This document shows positions 1 through 8,449 of a stretch of 64,000 bases of DNA, one piece after another (positions within the stretch are counted from its first letter, which is position 1; each line of letters begins with the position of its first letter). Origin of the DNA: an uncultured Tropicimonas sp. (lineage in GTDB: Bacteria > Pseudomonadota > Alphaproteobacteria > Rhodobacterales > Rhodobacteraceae); the NCBI GenBank assembly GCA_947495685.1, contig CANLZY010000003.1, forward strand, positions 62,001 to 126,000, written 5' to 3'. Both the position numbers and the translations under genes were made by a program. A model generated the notes under the pieces. That model was not told where the DNA came from. It did not search any database and worked only from the letters and a program-made list of their open reading frames with translations.

Positions 1-940
1 CGGTCACGCCGGACAGTGGATGGAACATCAGGTTCTTGCCGACCATGCCACTGGAATTGGCCAACCCGTCCGGGAAGTGCTTCGATTTCGAGTTCAGCAA
101 CAGGCGAGGCGTCCCGATCCCGTTGCAGGCCACGACAACCATCTCGGCCCGCTGCTCGTGCAGGGTGCCATCCCGGTCGTGATACAGCACGCCGGTCGCC
201 ATGCCATCGTCGCCCACCAGGATCTCGCGGACCCGTGCACCGGTTCGCAGCTCTACCCCCGAGCGCAGCAGCATCGGCCAATGCGTCAGGTCCACGCTTG
301 CCTTGGCGCCGGCAGCACATCCCAGATCGCAGGTGCCCGCGTTTACACATTTCGCGCGGCCGTCGTCGTCGCGGCTCAGGATCGCCACGTCTGACGGCCA
401 CCAGTGCCAGCCCAGGGTGTTGAAGCCCTTTGCCAGGGTCTGGCCGAGCTTTCCGATCGGGATCGGCGGATTGGGCGGTGAGTAGGCTGGGTAGGCCGGG
501 TTCCCGGCCAGGCCAGACACCCCCATGATCCGGTCGTTCATTTCGTAGAACGGCTCCAGCGTGGCGTAGTCCACCGGCCAGTCCTCGGCCACCCCATCGA
601 GGGTCCGCGCCCGGAAATCCGACGGTTTCATCCGCGGCCAATGGCCGAGGTAGTTGATCGTGGAGCCGCCGACAGCGTTGTAGTTCACCGGCGTGATCGG
701 AGAATCGTCGGCGTTGATCGGATAGTCCTGCGGCAGGCCCCGGACGTTGGGGTCGCAGGAAAACTTGCCATAGCGCGCAAGTTCGTAGTCCTGATCACGG
801 CTTGGGAAATCCTTGTCGAAGATCCAGTCGCCCTGTTCGAGGCAGAGGATATGCATGCGGGTGTCGACCAGCGACCAGGCAATCGCAGCGCCAGAGGCAC
901 CTGCCCCGATGATCAGCACGTCCACGGGTTGGTTTAACAT
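1..940 (-). CDS. GMC-family oxidoreductase (gluconate/choline dehydrogenase type), 3' end cut by window edge
   Basis: About 313 N-terminal residues are visible; the C-terminal substrate and active-site part lies beyond base 1. The start is ATG at 940, one base after the stop of the subunit-3 gene, so the two are surely co-transcribed. Residues 12-17 form the FAD-binding GAGASG loop, and a GMC-like segment (NAVGGSTINYLGHWPRM) follows near residue 90. A Cys-rich stretch (CVNAGTCDLGC) sits near residue 207. Family members oxidise sugars, polyols or aldonic acids with FAD and pass electrons to a cytochrome or quinone. No N-terminal Tat or Sec signal is present, so a periplasmic location would need a partner. 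The substrate cannot be read from the sequence. Confidence 0.88.
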   Translation of the reverse strand, partial: MLNQPVDVLIIGAGASGAAIAWSLVDTRMHILCLEQGDWIFDKDFPSRDQDYELARYGKFSCDPNVRGLPQDYPINADDSPITPVNYNAVGGSTINYLGHWPRMKPSDFRARTLDGVAEDWPVDYATLEPFYEMNDRIMGVSGLAGNPAYPAYSPPNPPIPIGKLGQTLAKGFNTLGWHWWPSDVAILSRDDDGRAKCVNAGTCDLGCAAGAKASVDLTHWPMLLRSGVELRTGARVREILVGDDGMATGVLYHDRDGTLHEQRAEMVVVACNGIGTPRLLLNSKSKHFPDGLANSSGMVGKNLMFHPLSGVT

Positions 941-941
941 C

Positions 942-1403
942 TCAGCGCCTCCCGTCAGGTGTGTCCCGGAAACAGTTGCCGCGGGTCCGGACCGGGGCCG
1001 TCAATGCATTGATCAGCTCCGCCGGTTCGCCGGGAACGTCGTAGCCGTCCGGATGAACAGGCTTGGCGGACAGGCCGAACAGCGGCCGCGTGTCGGGTCG
1101 GCTGTAATACCCCTTGTAGACCAGCGGCAGCAAAACCGCGAAAAACTCCGGCGCCGTGATTTCAAGGCGTTCCAGCGTGGCGGTGTTGATCCCGTCAAGG
1201 CCGGCGGCCAGCGCCAACCCGTCCGAGACCACGGCCTGATACCCCGCGTCCTCGCTGACCCTTTCTGCAACAAAATCGGCAACCCCAAGCGATCCGGCGG
1301 CAGGAACCCTGCCATCGGCGCTGGCCGGGATGATCTGGTCCAGAATACTGTCGATCAGGCGGCGCTCGTCTGCGCTCCAGAAAGGCGTCGCGTGTTCCGG
1401 CAT
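942..1403 (-). CDS. Gluconate 2-dehydrogenase subunit 3 family protein
   Basis: 153 residues. It resembles the small subunit (gluconate_2-dh3 family) that accompanies GMC-type dehydrogenases, including the N-terminal pattern FWSADERRLIDSILDQIIPA. The start at 1403 has an AAGGGAG Shine-Dalgarno. Most family members begin with a Tat signal; this one does not. The gene sits directly before the GMC oxidoreductase (1-base gap) and 61 bases after the permease gene, which suggests that imported sugar or sugar acid is the substrate of the dehydrogenase. The role as an assembly or escort subunit is known for the family, not seen here. Confidence 0.82.
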   Translation of the reverse strand: MPEHATPFWSADERRLIDSILDQIIPASADGRVPAAGSLGVADFVAERVSEDAGYQAVVSDGLALAAGLDGINTATLERLEITAPEFFAVLLPLVYKGYYSRPDTRPLFGLSAKPVHPDGYDVPGEPAELINALTAPVRTRGNCFRDTPDGRR

Positions 1404-1464
1404 GGGAGGACTCCCTTGTTACAGGCGGATCGCCAGCCACGTGATGGCGATCCGGATTGAGGTT

Positions 1465-2688
1465 CTAACGTGATGCGCCTTCCTTGGAGCGCGACAAGGC
1501 ATCGATGGCCACGGCCAGCAGCAGGATGGCCCCCGAGAACATCAACTTGTCAGCCGCCGATGCGCCCGACAGATCCAGCCCGTTGCCAAGCGAGCCGATG
1601 ACCAGCGCGCCCAGGATCGCGTTCCAGACCGAGCCACGCCCGCCGAACAGCGATGTGCCCCCGATGACTGCGGCACCGATCGCCTCCAGCAGAAGCGGGC
1701 CACCGGCAAAGGCGTTGAACGATACCGAGGCATAGCGGGACGCGCCCACGATACCGCCGATGGCCGCCATCATTCCAACTAGTCCGAAGGCCGCCACCCG
1801 CATGCGCTGCACCGAGATGCCGACACGGCGAGCGGATTCCGGGTTGCCGCCTACGGCAAACAGCATCCGGCCAAACGGCGTGGAGGTGGTTACCCAGCTC
1901 AGCAATGCCGTCATGCCGATCAGCAGCACGACCAGCAACGGAACGCCGCGATAGCTGTTGAGGGTCCAGACGGCGGCAAAGGCCAGCAATGAAAAGAAGA
2001 TGATCCCACCATAGAGCGAGGCAGAGGAGTCGAGTTCCAGCCCGCTGGCCCGGCGGCGCGCCTGGCGACGCAACGAGACATACATGAAGCCCACGACGAA
2101 GACCGCCGCAAGGATCCACCCCACGAAGGGCGGGAAGGTAACCGTGGTGATGCCGCGCACGAAGGGATCGCGCATGTTGATGGCACCGTGGATGCCGAGG
2201 ATCTTGAGCATCAGACCCTGGAACCCAAGGTTGCCCGCCAGCGTCACCACGAAGGACGGGATGCCGATATAGGCGATCAGCAGGCCTTGTGTCGTGCCCA
2301 TGATGATGCCGACGAAAATGGCGATGATGCAGGCCACCGGCCCCCAGAGGCCGACGTTTGTCACCAGCACCGCCATCAACGCGGCGGCGACACCGGCGGT
2401 TGCCGCCGCTGACAGGTCGATATCGCCCAGCAACAGCACCACCGTGATGCCCACGGCGATCGTGCCCACCACGGCGGATTGCATGAACAGGTTGTAAAAA
2501 TTGCGCGGGCTGAGGAACACCGGTTCGGTGATGCCGAAATAGAGCCAGATTGCCACGAGCGCGAGCAGCACTGGCACAAAGGCGCCGAACTGGGATTCCC
2601 GCATCACGCGCAGCCTGTCGGCAAACCCCATGGATGGCGCTTTGTCGATCTGCATTGCCTCGGTCTTGATGGCCTTGTCAGGCTGCAT
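1465..2688 (-). CDS. Sugar ABC transporter permease (XylH/BPD_transp_2 family)
   Basis: 407 residues with about ten hydrophobic segments typical of carbohydrate-uptake-2 permeases (XylH, RbsC, FrcC). The segment VGGNPESARRVGIS is the usual cytoplasmic coupling region that contacts the ATPase. The start at 2688 has an upstream AAGGGCG and overlaps the end of the ATPase gene by 11 bases, which implies translational coupling. It forms the membrane channel of the importer encoded with the two genes upstream. The length fits XylH (about 390-430). The exact sugar is not determinable from sequence alone. Confidence 0.93.
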   Translation of the reverse strand: MQPDKAIKTEAMQIDKAPSMGFADRLRVMRESQFGAFVPVLLALVAIWLYFGITEPVFLSPRNFYNLFMQSAVVGTIAVGITVVLLLGDIDLSAAATAGVAAALMAVLVTNVGLWGPVACIIAIFVGIIMGTTQGLLIAYIGIPSFVVTLAGNLGFQGLMLKILGIHGAINMRDPFVRGITTVTFPPFVGWILAAVFVVGFMYVSLRRQARRRASGLELDSSASLYGGIIFFSLLAFAAVWTLNSYRGVPLLVVLLIGMTALLSWVTTSTPFGRMLFAVGGNPESARRVGISVQRMRVAAFGLVGMMAAIGGIVGASRYASVSFNAFAGGPLLLEAIGAAVIGGTSLFGGRGSVWNAILGALVIGSLGNGLDLSGASAADKLMFSGAILLLAVAIDALSRSKEGASR

Positions 2689-3502
2689 TGTTTGCGCCCT
2701 TGTCCAGTCCGCGGGTCATCGCCACGACGATCTCGTCGGTCGTTGTCTCCGCTGTTTCATAGATCGCCACGTTTCCGCCGTGGCGCAGCACGGTGATCCG
2801 GTCCGAGATATCGAACACGTCCGCCATGTTGTGAGAGATATAGACAATCGCGTGACCGGCATCGCGCAGGGTCCGGACCACGTCCAGGACCTGCTCGGTC
2901 TGGGCCACACCCAGCGCCGCAGTCGGCTCGTCCAACAACACCACGGTTGAATCGGCACCCACTGCCCGCGCGATCGCAATGGCCTGCCGTTGTCCTCCCG
3001 ACAGCCCGCCGACCTTGCCACGCACCGATTGCAGGGTGCGCACCTTCAGCCGATCAATGGCGGCAAGCGCCTTCTTTTCCATCAGCAGGTCATCGAGTGG
3101 ACGCAGAATGCGCGGCAGGAAGTGCCAGCCTTCCTGAACCGGTTCCGTACCCAGGTACATGTTGGCGGCCACGTCCAGGTTCTCGCACAGGGCAAGGTCC
3201 TGATAGACGATCTGAATGCCCAGATCCGCCGCATCGAACGGGGTCGTGATGGTGACCGGTTCGCCATCGAGAAAAAACTCGCCATCATCTGCCAGATAGG
3301 CTCCGGCGATGGCCTTCATCAGGGTCGATTTGCCGGCACCATTGTCGCCGACCAGCGCCATGACCTCTCCGCGGCGCACTTCGAAATCCACTCCGCGCAG
3401 GGCCTCGACCCCACCGAAACGTTTCTTCACACCCCGACACACCAGGTGGGGCGTGGTCGGTGGGGCACTGGGCCCCACCGCTTTGTCTGCTCGATCAGCC
3501 AT
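2678..3502 (-). CDS. Sugar ABC transporter ATP-binding protein (single ATPase domain)
   Basis: 274 residues from ATG 3502, seven bases after the stop of the binding-protein gene. An upstream ATG at 3544 would overlap that gene and is less likely. The ATPase elements are all visible: Walker A GDNGAGKST, signature LSGGQRQ, Walker B VVLLDEPTAAL and the switch His in YISHNM. XylG and RbsA carry two fused ATPase domains (about 500 residues); this is the single-domain type seen in FrcA-like rhizobial and roseobacter systems, so it probably acts as a homodimer. It energises sugar import through the adjacent permease. Confidence 0.93.
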   Translation of the reverse strand: MADRADKAVGPSAPPTTPHLVCRGVKKRFGGVEALRGVDFEVRRGEVMALVGDNGAGKSTLMKAIAGAYLADDGEFFLDGEPVTITTPFDAADLGIQIVYQDLALCENLDVAANMYLGTEPVQEGWHFLPRILRPLDDLLMEKKALAAIDRLKVRTLQSVRGKVGGLSGGQRQAIAIARAVGADSTVVLLDEPTAALGVAQTEQVLDVVRTLRDAGHAIVYISHNMADVFDISDRITVLRHGGNVAIYETAETTTDEIVVAMTRGLDKGANNAA

Positions 3503-3509
3503 CGAGATA

Positions 3510-4586
3510 TCAGCCTTTGCAGAACGGCGTTTCTGCGGCTTCACCCTGGCAGACGTCGTCCTTGCTGACCGACAGGTCGTGCTCGATCACATAGGCGACG
3601 CCCTCTTCGCCGACCGCGACGTAGTGGTCGACCGGAACGAAGGGGATCTGTGCGCCGGCCGAGTTCTCAACCGTGCCCTGGGTCAGCGAGGACGGATCTT
3701 CGCCGTTGAGAAGCGCAGCCGTGACCTTGGCGGTCACGGTGGCCATTTCCTCGAACGGACGCCAGACCGACTGGCTCTGCTGACCCAGCAGGATCAGCTG
3801 CAGCGCCTGTACCGTGCAGTCGAGCCCGGTCACCGGAACCTTGCCGTTCATGCCCTGCTCTTCGAGCGAGGCGATGGCGGCACCGGCGTTGCCGTCGTTG
3901 GAGGACACGACACCCTGGACATTGTTGTCCAGCTTGGTCAGCGCCTGATCCATCGAGCGGCGGGCGATTGCCGGATCCCAGCCCTGGGTCCAGTTCTCGT
4001 AGCCAAGCACCCGCTCGCCGGAGTCAAACAGCGGCTGAAGAACCGACATCTGGCCCGCGGCGATCACGCCGGCGTTCGGGTCGGTCGGCGAGCCCTTGAG
4101 CAGGACAAGCGTATCGCCCTTGGCCGTATTGTCGATGACGTGCTGCGCCTGCGAAGCACCGGTCGCGAACATGTCGGCCTGAACCCAAAAGTCGGTGTTG
4201 GGCGACTGCATCATGCGGTCATATGCGATGGCGGGAACGCCTGCCTCGGCGGCATTGTCGGCGATGATCGCAGCGGCTTCACCGTCGATCGGGATCACGA
4301 TCAGAACCTTTGCGCCCTTCGTCAAGGCTTGCTCGGCCTGGCGCTGCTGGGTGGCGGTGTCGTTGTTTGCGTTGAAGACCTCGACCTTAACGTTCGGGAC
4401 CAGTTCCTTCATCGCCTGGACGTAAAAGAACGCATCCTGGCTTTCCCAACGGGCGTTCACGTTCTCGGGCAGCAGCATGGCCACCAGGTCTTCGGCCATC
4501 GCCGTCGAGCCGAAACCGGTCGACATTGCGAGCGCCGCAGTTCCGAGTGTAAGGCCGCGAAACTTGTTGAATTTGGTACCGAGCAT
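3510..4586 (-). CDS. Periplasmic sugar-binding protein of ABC transporter (XylF-like)
   Basis: 358 residues. The start is ATG 4586, set by a strong GGAGGAGAC Shine-Dalgarno and by the signal peptide that follows (residues 1-31, cleavage after AMA before EDL). An ATG at 4667 in the same frame would place extra residues before the signal and is rejected. The mature protein is a type I periplasmic binding fold of the Peripla_BP_4 group, closest by eye to xylose-binding proteins. It is first in the operon, as expected for the most highly expressed component, and lies divergent to the GntR regulator across an operator-bearing region. Confidence 0.93.
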   Translation of the reverse strand: MLGTKFNKFRGLTLGTAALAMSTGFGSTAMAEDLVAMLLPENVNARWESQDAFFYVQAMKELVPNVKVEVFNANNDTATQQRQAEQALTKGAKVLIVIPIDGEAAAIIADNAAEAGVPAIAYDRMMQSPNTDFWVQADMFATGASQAQHVIDNTAKGDTLVLLKGSPTDPNAGVIAAGQMSVLQPLFDSGERVLGYENWTQGWDPAIARRSMDQALTKLDNNVQGVVSSNDGNAGAAIASLEEQGMNGKVPVTGLDCTVQALQLILLGQQSQSVWRPFEEMATVTAKVTAALLNGEDPSSLTQGTVENSAGAQIPFVPVDHYVAVGEEGVAYVIEHDLSVSKDDVCQGEAAETPFCKG

Positions 4587-5175
4587 CTTGTCTCCTCCGT
4601 TGGATGCATTGGCTGATAGTCGTGGATCCCGTTCGGGCCGCCGATGCCATCGGCATTTGGTGTCCACGTCTCTTGCAGAACCCGACCAGATCCCCGAAGC
4701 CCGAAAACCCCGGGGTCCATCCCTGCTGGTCGAATTCTCTCCCTTTGGTCAGGGACGTCGCGCCATGGGCGACGCGGATGAGTCCCTGGTGATCGATCCG
4801 AGTGCTGCGAAGATCGGCGATTTTCTCCCGTCGATTGTCCTGACTTCCAGTCTTTCGGTTGATGAGACTATGCTAAACATATGATGTTCGATCCGTCCAG
4901 AATTTTCTCATGTCCTTTTTTTCAGCATTGAAAACTCCGATAGGGCTTTGTTCGCCGAATGTTTTCCCGGAGTGCACCGAGAACAGCGTTGCGCCAACGG
5001 ATGCTATGGCGGCGAGGCCAGTGGCCAATCCGAACCGAACAGGCCGACTCACTCGCTGCGCCGCGCGCCCCGTTCGAGACAGTCATGTAACCGTGACAAT
5101 CCCGCTTGGACTGGATACCGTTTGGCAGGTTGACGTGCGGGGCGCGAAACAGATCCGGACAGCAGAAAGCACTGG
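4587..5175. promoter_or_regulatory. Divergent control region between the sugar-transport operon and its GntR regulator
   Basis: 589 bases without a convincing gene. The region must hold the promoters for the leftward transport operon and the rightward regulator. The part near 4860-4930 is markedly more AT-rich than its surroundings, as expected of promoter DNA. A 13-bp inverted repeat lies at 4876-4888, and its twin is at 5184-5196 at the start of the regulator gene. I could not assign -35 and -10 boxes with confidence. Confidence 0.6.
4876..4888. promoter_or_regulatory. Candidate GntR operator, copy 1 (AACAT-N3-ATGTT)
   Basis: AACATATGATGTT reads AACAT, three bases, ATGTT: a perfect 5-bp inverted repeat. 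The same 5-3-5 arrangement occurs at 5184-5196. Its place about 290 bases before the binding-protein gene suits control of the transport operon if the leader is long. Size and symmetry fit FadR-type GntR sites. Binding is inferred only. Confidence 0.5.
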
Positions 5176-5943
5176 ATGAACATAACATCCTATGTTCTAC
5201 TAGATCACATGAATGAACATCTTTTTTACGATCTAAAGGAAACCTCCGGGCTTACGCACAGTCTGTCCGCCCAGGTCGCCCGGGAGCTCGGGCGGCGCAT
5301 CGTCTCGGGGACGTACAAACCGGGCGAACTTCTAGAAGACGAAGCCGCCTTGGCGACGCGATTTGCCGTTAGCCGATCGGTTATTCGCGATGCCGTGAAG
5401 GTGCTTGTCGGCAAGGGCCTGCTGGAGGTCCGACGTGGGATCGGGACGCGGGTGAAGAACCGGGACCACTGGGGATTGCTCGACGATGACGTTCTGGCCT
5501 GGCTCCAATCCGTGCCGCTGAACGTCGATACGCTGCGCCAACTCATGGACCTGCGACTTGTCATCGAGCCGAAAGCAGCGCGTTGGGCGGCAGAGCGGGG
5601 CACGGACGCAGACCTGCTCGCGATCGAACAGGCCCAGCTTGCGTTGGAAGAAGACATGGCCTCGGTCGAGGACTATATCGTCGCCGACGCCCGATTTCAC
5701 CGGGCTGTCCTGCGGGCCGCCGGCAACGATTTCCTGCGGGCTTTGGAAGGCGTGATCTTTTCAGCCCTGCTCAGTTCCATTCGGTTGACCAACAAGGACC
5801 CACGGGAAAACCGGGCCTCGATCCCGTTTCACCGGGCCGTCACGGATGCAATCCTGAAGCGCGACCCCGATATGGCCGAACGGTGCATGGAAGAACACCT
5901 TGCGGACGCGCGGCGCAGGCTCAGCGAGTTCTTCGACACCTGA
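5176..5943 (+). CDS. GntR-family transcriptional regulator with FCD domain (FadR subfamily)
   Basis: 255 residues from 5176, or 244 from the in-frame ATG at 5209; neither start has a strong Shine-Dalgarno. The N-terminal winged helix-turn-helix covers roughly residues 30-100, with the GntR signature around LATRFAVSRSVIRDAVKVL. The C-terminal all-helical FCD ligand domain covers about 105-240 and carries metal-binding-type His/Asp residues (DARFHRAVL, IPFHRAVTDAI). FCD proteins typically sense sugar acids or other carboxylates. The gene diverges from the sugar importer and dehydrogenase operon, which is its likely target. Confidence 0.92.
   Translation: MNITSYVLLDHMNEHLFYDLKETSGLTHSLSAQVARELGRRIVSGTYKPGELLEDEAALATRFAVSRSVIRDAVKVLVGKGLLEVRRGIGTRVKNRDHWGLLDDDVLAWLQSVPLNVDTLRQLMDLRLVIEPKAARWAAERGTDADLLAIEQAQLALEEDMASVEDYIVADARFHRAVLRAAGNDFLRALEGVIFSALLSSIRLTNKDPRENRASIPFHRAVTDAILKRDPDMAERCMEEHLADARRRLSEFFDT
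5184..5196. promoter_or_regulatory. Candidate GntR operator, copy 2 (AACAT-N3-ATGTT)
   Basis: AACATCCTATGTT repeats the half-sites of copy 1 exactly and with the same 3-base spacer. It is embedded in a longer repeat (AACATA at 5179, TATGTT at 5191). It overlaps the first codons if translation starts at 5176, but lies just ahead of the gene if the second ATG (5209) is used. This suggests autoregulation and slightly favours the later start. Confidence 0.5.
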
Positions 5944-6186
5944 TCGCATGAGCGCGAGTGCCATTGGCCGACGCACTCGAACTGCTGACCGGGTCATATC
6001 TCCTGTGGCTCCGAAATGCTTCGGGACAGAGGCCTTCGCCAACCACGCTGCTCCGGATTTTGCGCAACACGAGGTCGCCCGTTGCCGGATTGTTGCGGTC
6101 CAAATCGCGGCCATCAGCTTCACCGCATGGCGCCAATGCCTTTCCTTCGCTAGACCTGCATCATCATTGCTTCGTGAGTTCGCCCA

Positions 6187-7788
6187 ATGGCCAGTGCCAC
6201 CTTTGCCCCGTTTCAGTTCAAGGCTTACCGCCTGCTCTGGTTCGCATCCCTGATCAGCAACCTTGGCGGGTTGATCCAGGGGGTCGGTGCGGGCTGGCTG
6301 ATGACCACGCTGTCGTCCGACCCGATCATGGTGTCGCTGGTGCAGGGATCGGTGACGCTGCCGCTGGCGGTCCTGTCCTTGCTGGGCGGCGTCTTTGCCG
6401 ACAATTACGAGCGCCGAAACGTCATGATGGCGGCGCAGGTGTTCATGCTCGTGGTCTCGACAATGCTGGCCGGCCTGACCTGGGCCGGGCTCATCGGCCC
6501 CTGGGGGCTGTTGGCGTTCACCTTTGCCATCGGTTGCGGCGCGGCCATGCATCTGCCGTCCTGGCAGGCTTCGGTCGGGGACCTTGTGCCCCGTGCGCAG
6601 CTTCCACAGGCGGTGATGCTGAATGGCATGGGCTTCAACCTGATGCGCAGCACGGGGCCGGCCATCGGTGGCCTGATCGTCGCGCTGCTGGGCGCGGCGG
6701 CCGCCTTCGCGATCAACGCGCTGACCTATATTCCGGTGCTGTTTGCCCTGATCTCGTGGCGCCCCCTGCGGGAGCCGGACCCCCTGCCCCGCGAACCGCT
6801 CGGAACGGCACTTCGGGCCGGGCTGCGGTATGCGTCGCTGTCGTCAGGCCACCTGCGCATCCTCGGCCGGGGCGCGGTGTTCGGCTTTGCCGCTGTGGCG
6901 ATCCTCGCGCTCATGCCGCTCATCGCCCGAGACCTGTTGCAGGGAACCGCGATCACGTTCGGCGCCATGCTGGCCTGTTTCGGAATGGGTGCGGTGCTGG
7001 TGGCCCTGACGTTGCATCGTGTTCGGGGCCGGGTCGCCAACGAGCCGATCGTACGCGCCTCGTTCCTGGGGCTGGCCGTGGGGCTTTGGGCAATCGCCCA
7101 GTCCGATCAGGTCTGGACCACCGGCCTCGCCGCCTTCCTGACCGGTATCGCCTGGCAATCCTCGATGTCGTTGTTCAACGTGGCGACGCAACTGGCCACT
7201 CCTCGCTGGGTGCTGGGACGGGTGATGTCGCTGTTGCAGGTGTTCACGTTCACCGGCATGACCCTTGGCAGCTATGTCTGGGGGAGGCTTGCATCGACCG
7301 CCGGTGTGGACACGGCACTTCAGGCGGCGGCGGCGACCTGCCTTGTCGGGGCTGCGCTTGGCCTTGTGATGCGGCTGCCCGCTGAACGAGACGCCGATCT
7401 GGACCCACACGGAGGCTTCACCCCGCCCGATCTGGCGCTGGAGATCACGCCGCAAACCGGACCGATCAAGGTGCAGGTCGAATTCATCGTTCCACCCGCA
7501 AACACAGCAGCCTTCCTTGACCTGATGGCCCAACGCCGCGTCATTCGCATGCGGGACGGGGCACACAGCTGGTCGCTGTATCGCGATCTCACGCAGCCTG
7601 ACATGTGGCACGAAAGCTACCGGGTGCCGACATGGGCCGCCTATCTGCGCCACATGGCTCGCCGGACCACAACGGATGCCGCGAATTTCCGGTCGCTCCT
7701 CCAGGTCCATGCGGGCGAGGTGCCACCGATCGCGCGCCGCTGGGTCGAACGGCCCGCCGATCCCAAGCACCTTCACAGCCGAAACTGA
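6187..7788 (+). CDS. MFS exporter of the EntS/MFS_3 type with C-terminal ABM-like domain
   Basis: 533 residues. Residues 1-400 hold about twelve membrane segments of the MFS_3 (transmembrane secretion effector) family, related to the enterobactin exporter EntS. After the last helix a soluble tail of about 120 residues (IKVQVEFIVPPANTAAFLDL onward) looks like the ferredoxin-like antibiotic-biosynthesis-monooxygenase fold that often ends this family. The preceding 240 bases hold no gene. The exported substrate is unknown. A free-standing ABM protein is encoded close downstream on the other strand. Confidence 0.88.
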   Translation: MASATFAPFQFKAYRLLWFASLISNLGGLIQGVGAGWLMTTLSSDPIMVSLVQGSVTLPLAVLSLLGGVFADNYERRNVMMAAQVFMLVVSTMLAGLTWAGLIGPWGLLAFTFAIGCGAAMHLPSWQASVGDLVPRAQLPQAVMLNGMGFNLMRSTGPAIGGLIVALLGAAAAFAINALTYIPVLFALISWRPLREPDPLPREPLGTALRAGLRYASLSSGHLRILGRGAVFGFAAVAILALMPLIARDLLQGTAITFGAMLACFGMGAVLVALTLHRVRGRVANEPIVRASFLGLAVGLWAIAQSDQVWTTGLAAFLTGIAWQSSMSLFNVATQLATPRWVLGRVMSLLQVFTFTGMTLGSYVWGRLASTAGVDTALQAAAATCLVGAALGLVMRLPAERDADLDPHGGFTPPDLALEITPQTGPIKVQVEFIVPPANTAAFLDLMAQRRVIRMRDGAHSWSLYRDLTQPDMWHESYRVPTWAAYLRHMARRTTTDAANFRSLLQVHAGEVPPIARRWVERPADPKHLHSRN

Positions 7789-8050
7789 CATCGTTGGCAA
7801 GGGAACGCGCAACCCTCAGGCGACACCCCATGTCACCGGACACTCGACAGACAGCGCTTCCATAGCATCAACGATGCTTGTCTCGCTTGCGGTCCAGCCG
7901 GCGATGCCTATCTGTTTGCGGGCAAGGGTGACGGGCAACGCCCTCCGAATTCGGCGCGTCCCGGCGACCGGGCGCCGAAATTGAACGATGCAGCGCCCGA
8001 AACCTGCAAGGTCCGGCAGGGCTGCACTGTTTGCTGCAGTCGGCGGTGCC

Positions 8051-8341
8051 CTAGTCGACGACCGTCATCTCGTACAGCGTGAAGTCTGCAACAGCGTCCT
8101 CGGTGGCCGCCTTGTAGGCCTTCAGGTGCTGCGTGTTCATATGATCCTGCCACAGATCCCGGGTTTCCCAGTTCTCGTAGAACATGAAATGGGCCGGGTT
8201 CTCGTTGTCCTGGTGCAGGTCATAGTTGATGCAGCCGGTTTCGGCGCGGGTCAGCGGGACCATCTTTTCCAACTCGGCCTTCAGCAGGTCGATCTTGTCG
8301 GGGTGGGCCGTGATGTTCGCAACGATGGTAAGTCTGGACAT
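8051..8341 (-). CDS. ABM-domain protein (YgiN-like putative quinol monooxygenase)
   Basis: 96 residues from ATG 8341, preceded by AAGGAA; an in-frame upstream start at 8416 would add 25 unrelated residues. The whole protein is one antibiotic-biosynthesis-monooxygenase domain: N-terminal strand SRLTIVANITAHP, central GCINYDLHQDNENPAHFMFYENW, and C-terminal strand FTLYEMTVVD. Such proteins form dimeric beta-barrels; YgiN-type members act on quinols, but many have no known substrate. It is encoded alone between the MFS exporter and the RTX gene. Confidence 0.85.
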   Translation of the reverse strand: MSRLTIVANITAHPDKIDLLKAELEKMVPLTRAETGCINYDLHQDNENPAHFMFYENWETRDLWQDHMNTQHLKAYKAATEDAVADFTLYEMTVVD

Positions 8342-8406
8342 GGTCACATTCCTTGTTGGATGGCGCGTTGATACCCCGTTGCCGACACCGGTTAAACGGC
8401 AATCAT

Positions 8407-8437
8407 CGGCTGACACCCCACAAGGTGATGTCAGCCG
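8407..8437 (-). terminator. Terminator-like inverted repeat after the RTX gene
   Basis: A perfect 9-bp stem (CGGCTGACA / TGTCAGCCG) with a 13-base loop lies 12 bases past the RTX stop codon in the transcription direction. There is no U-tract, so it may be an mRNA-stabilising hairpin rather than a true intrinsic terminator. Confidence 0.4.
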
Positions 8438-8449
8438 TGCGACACGCCA

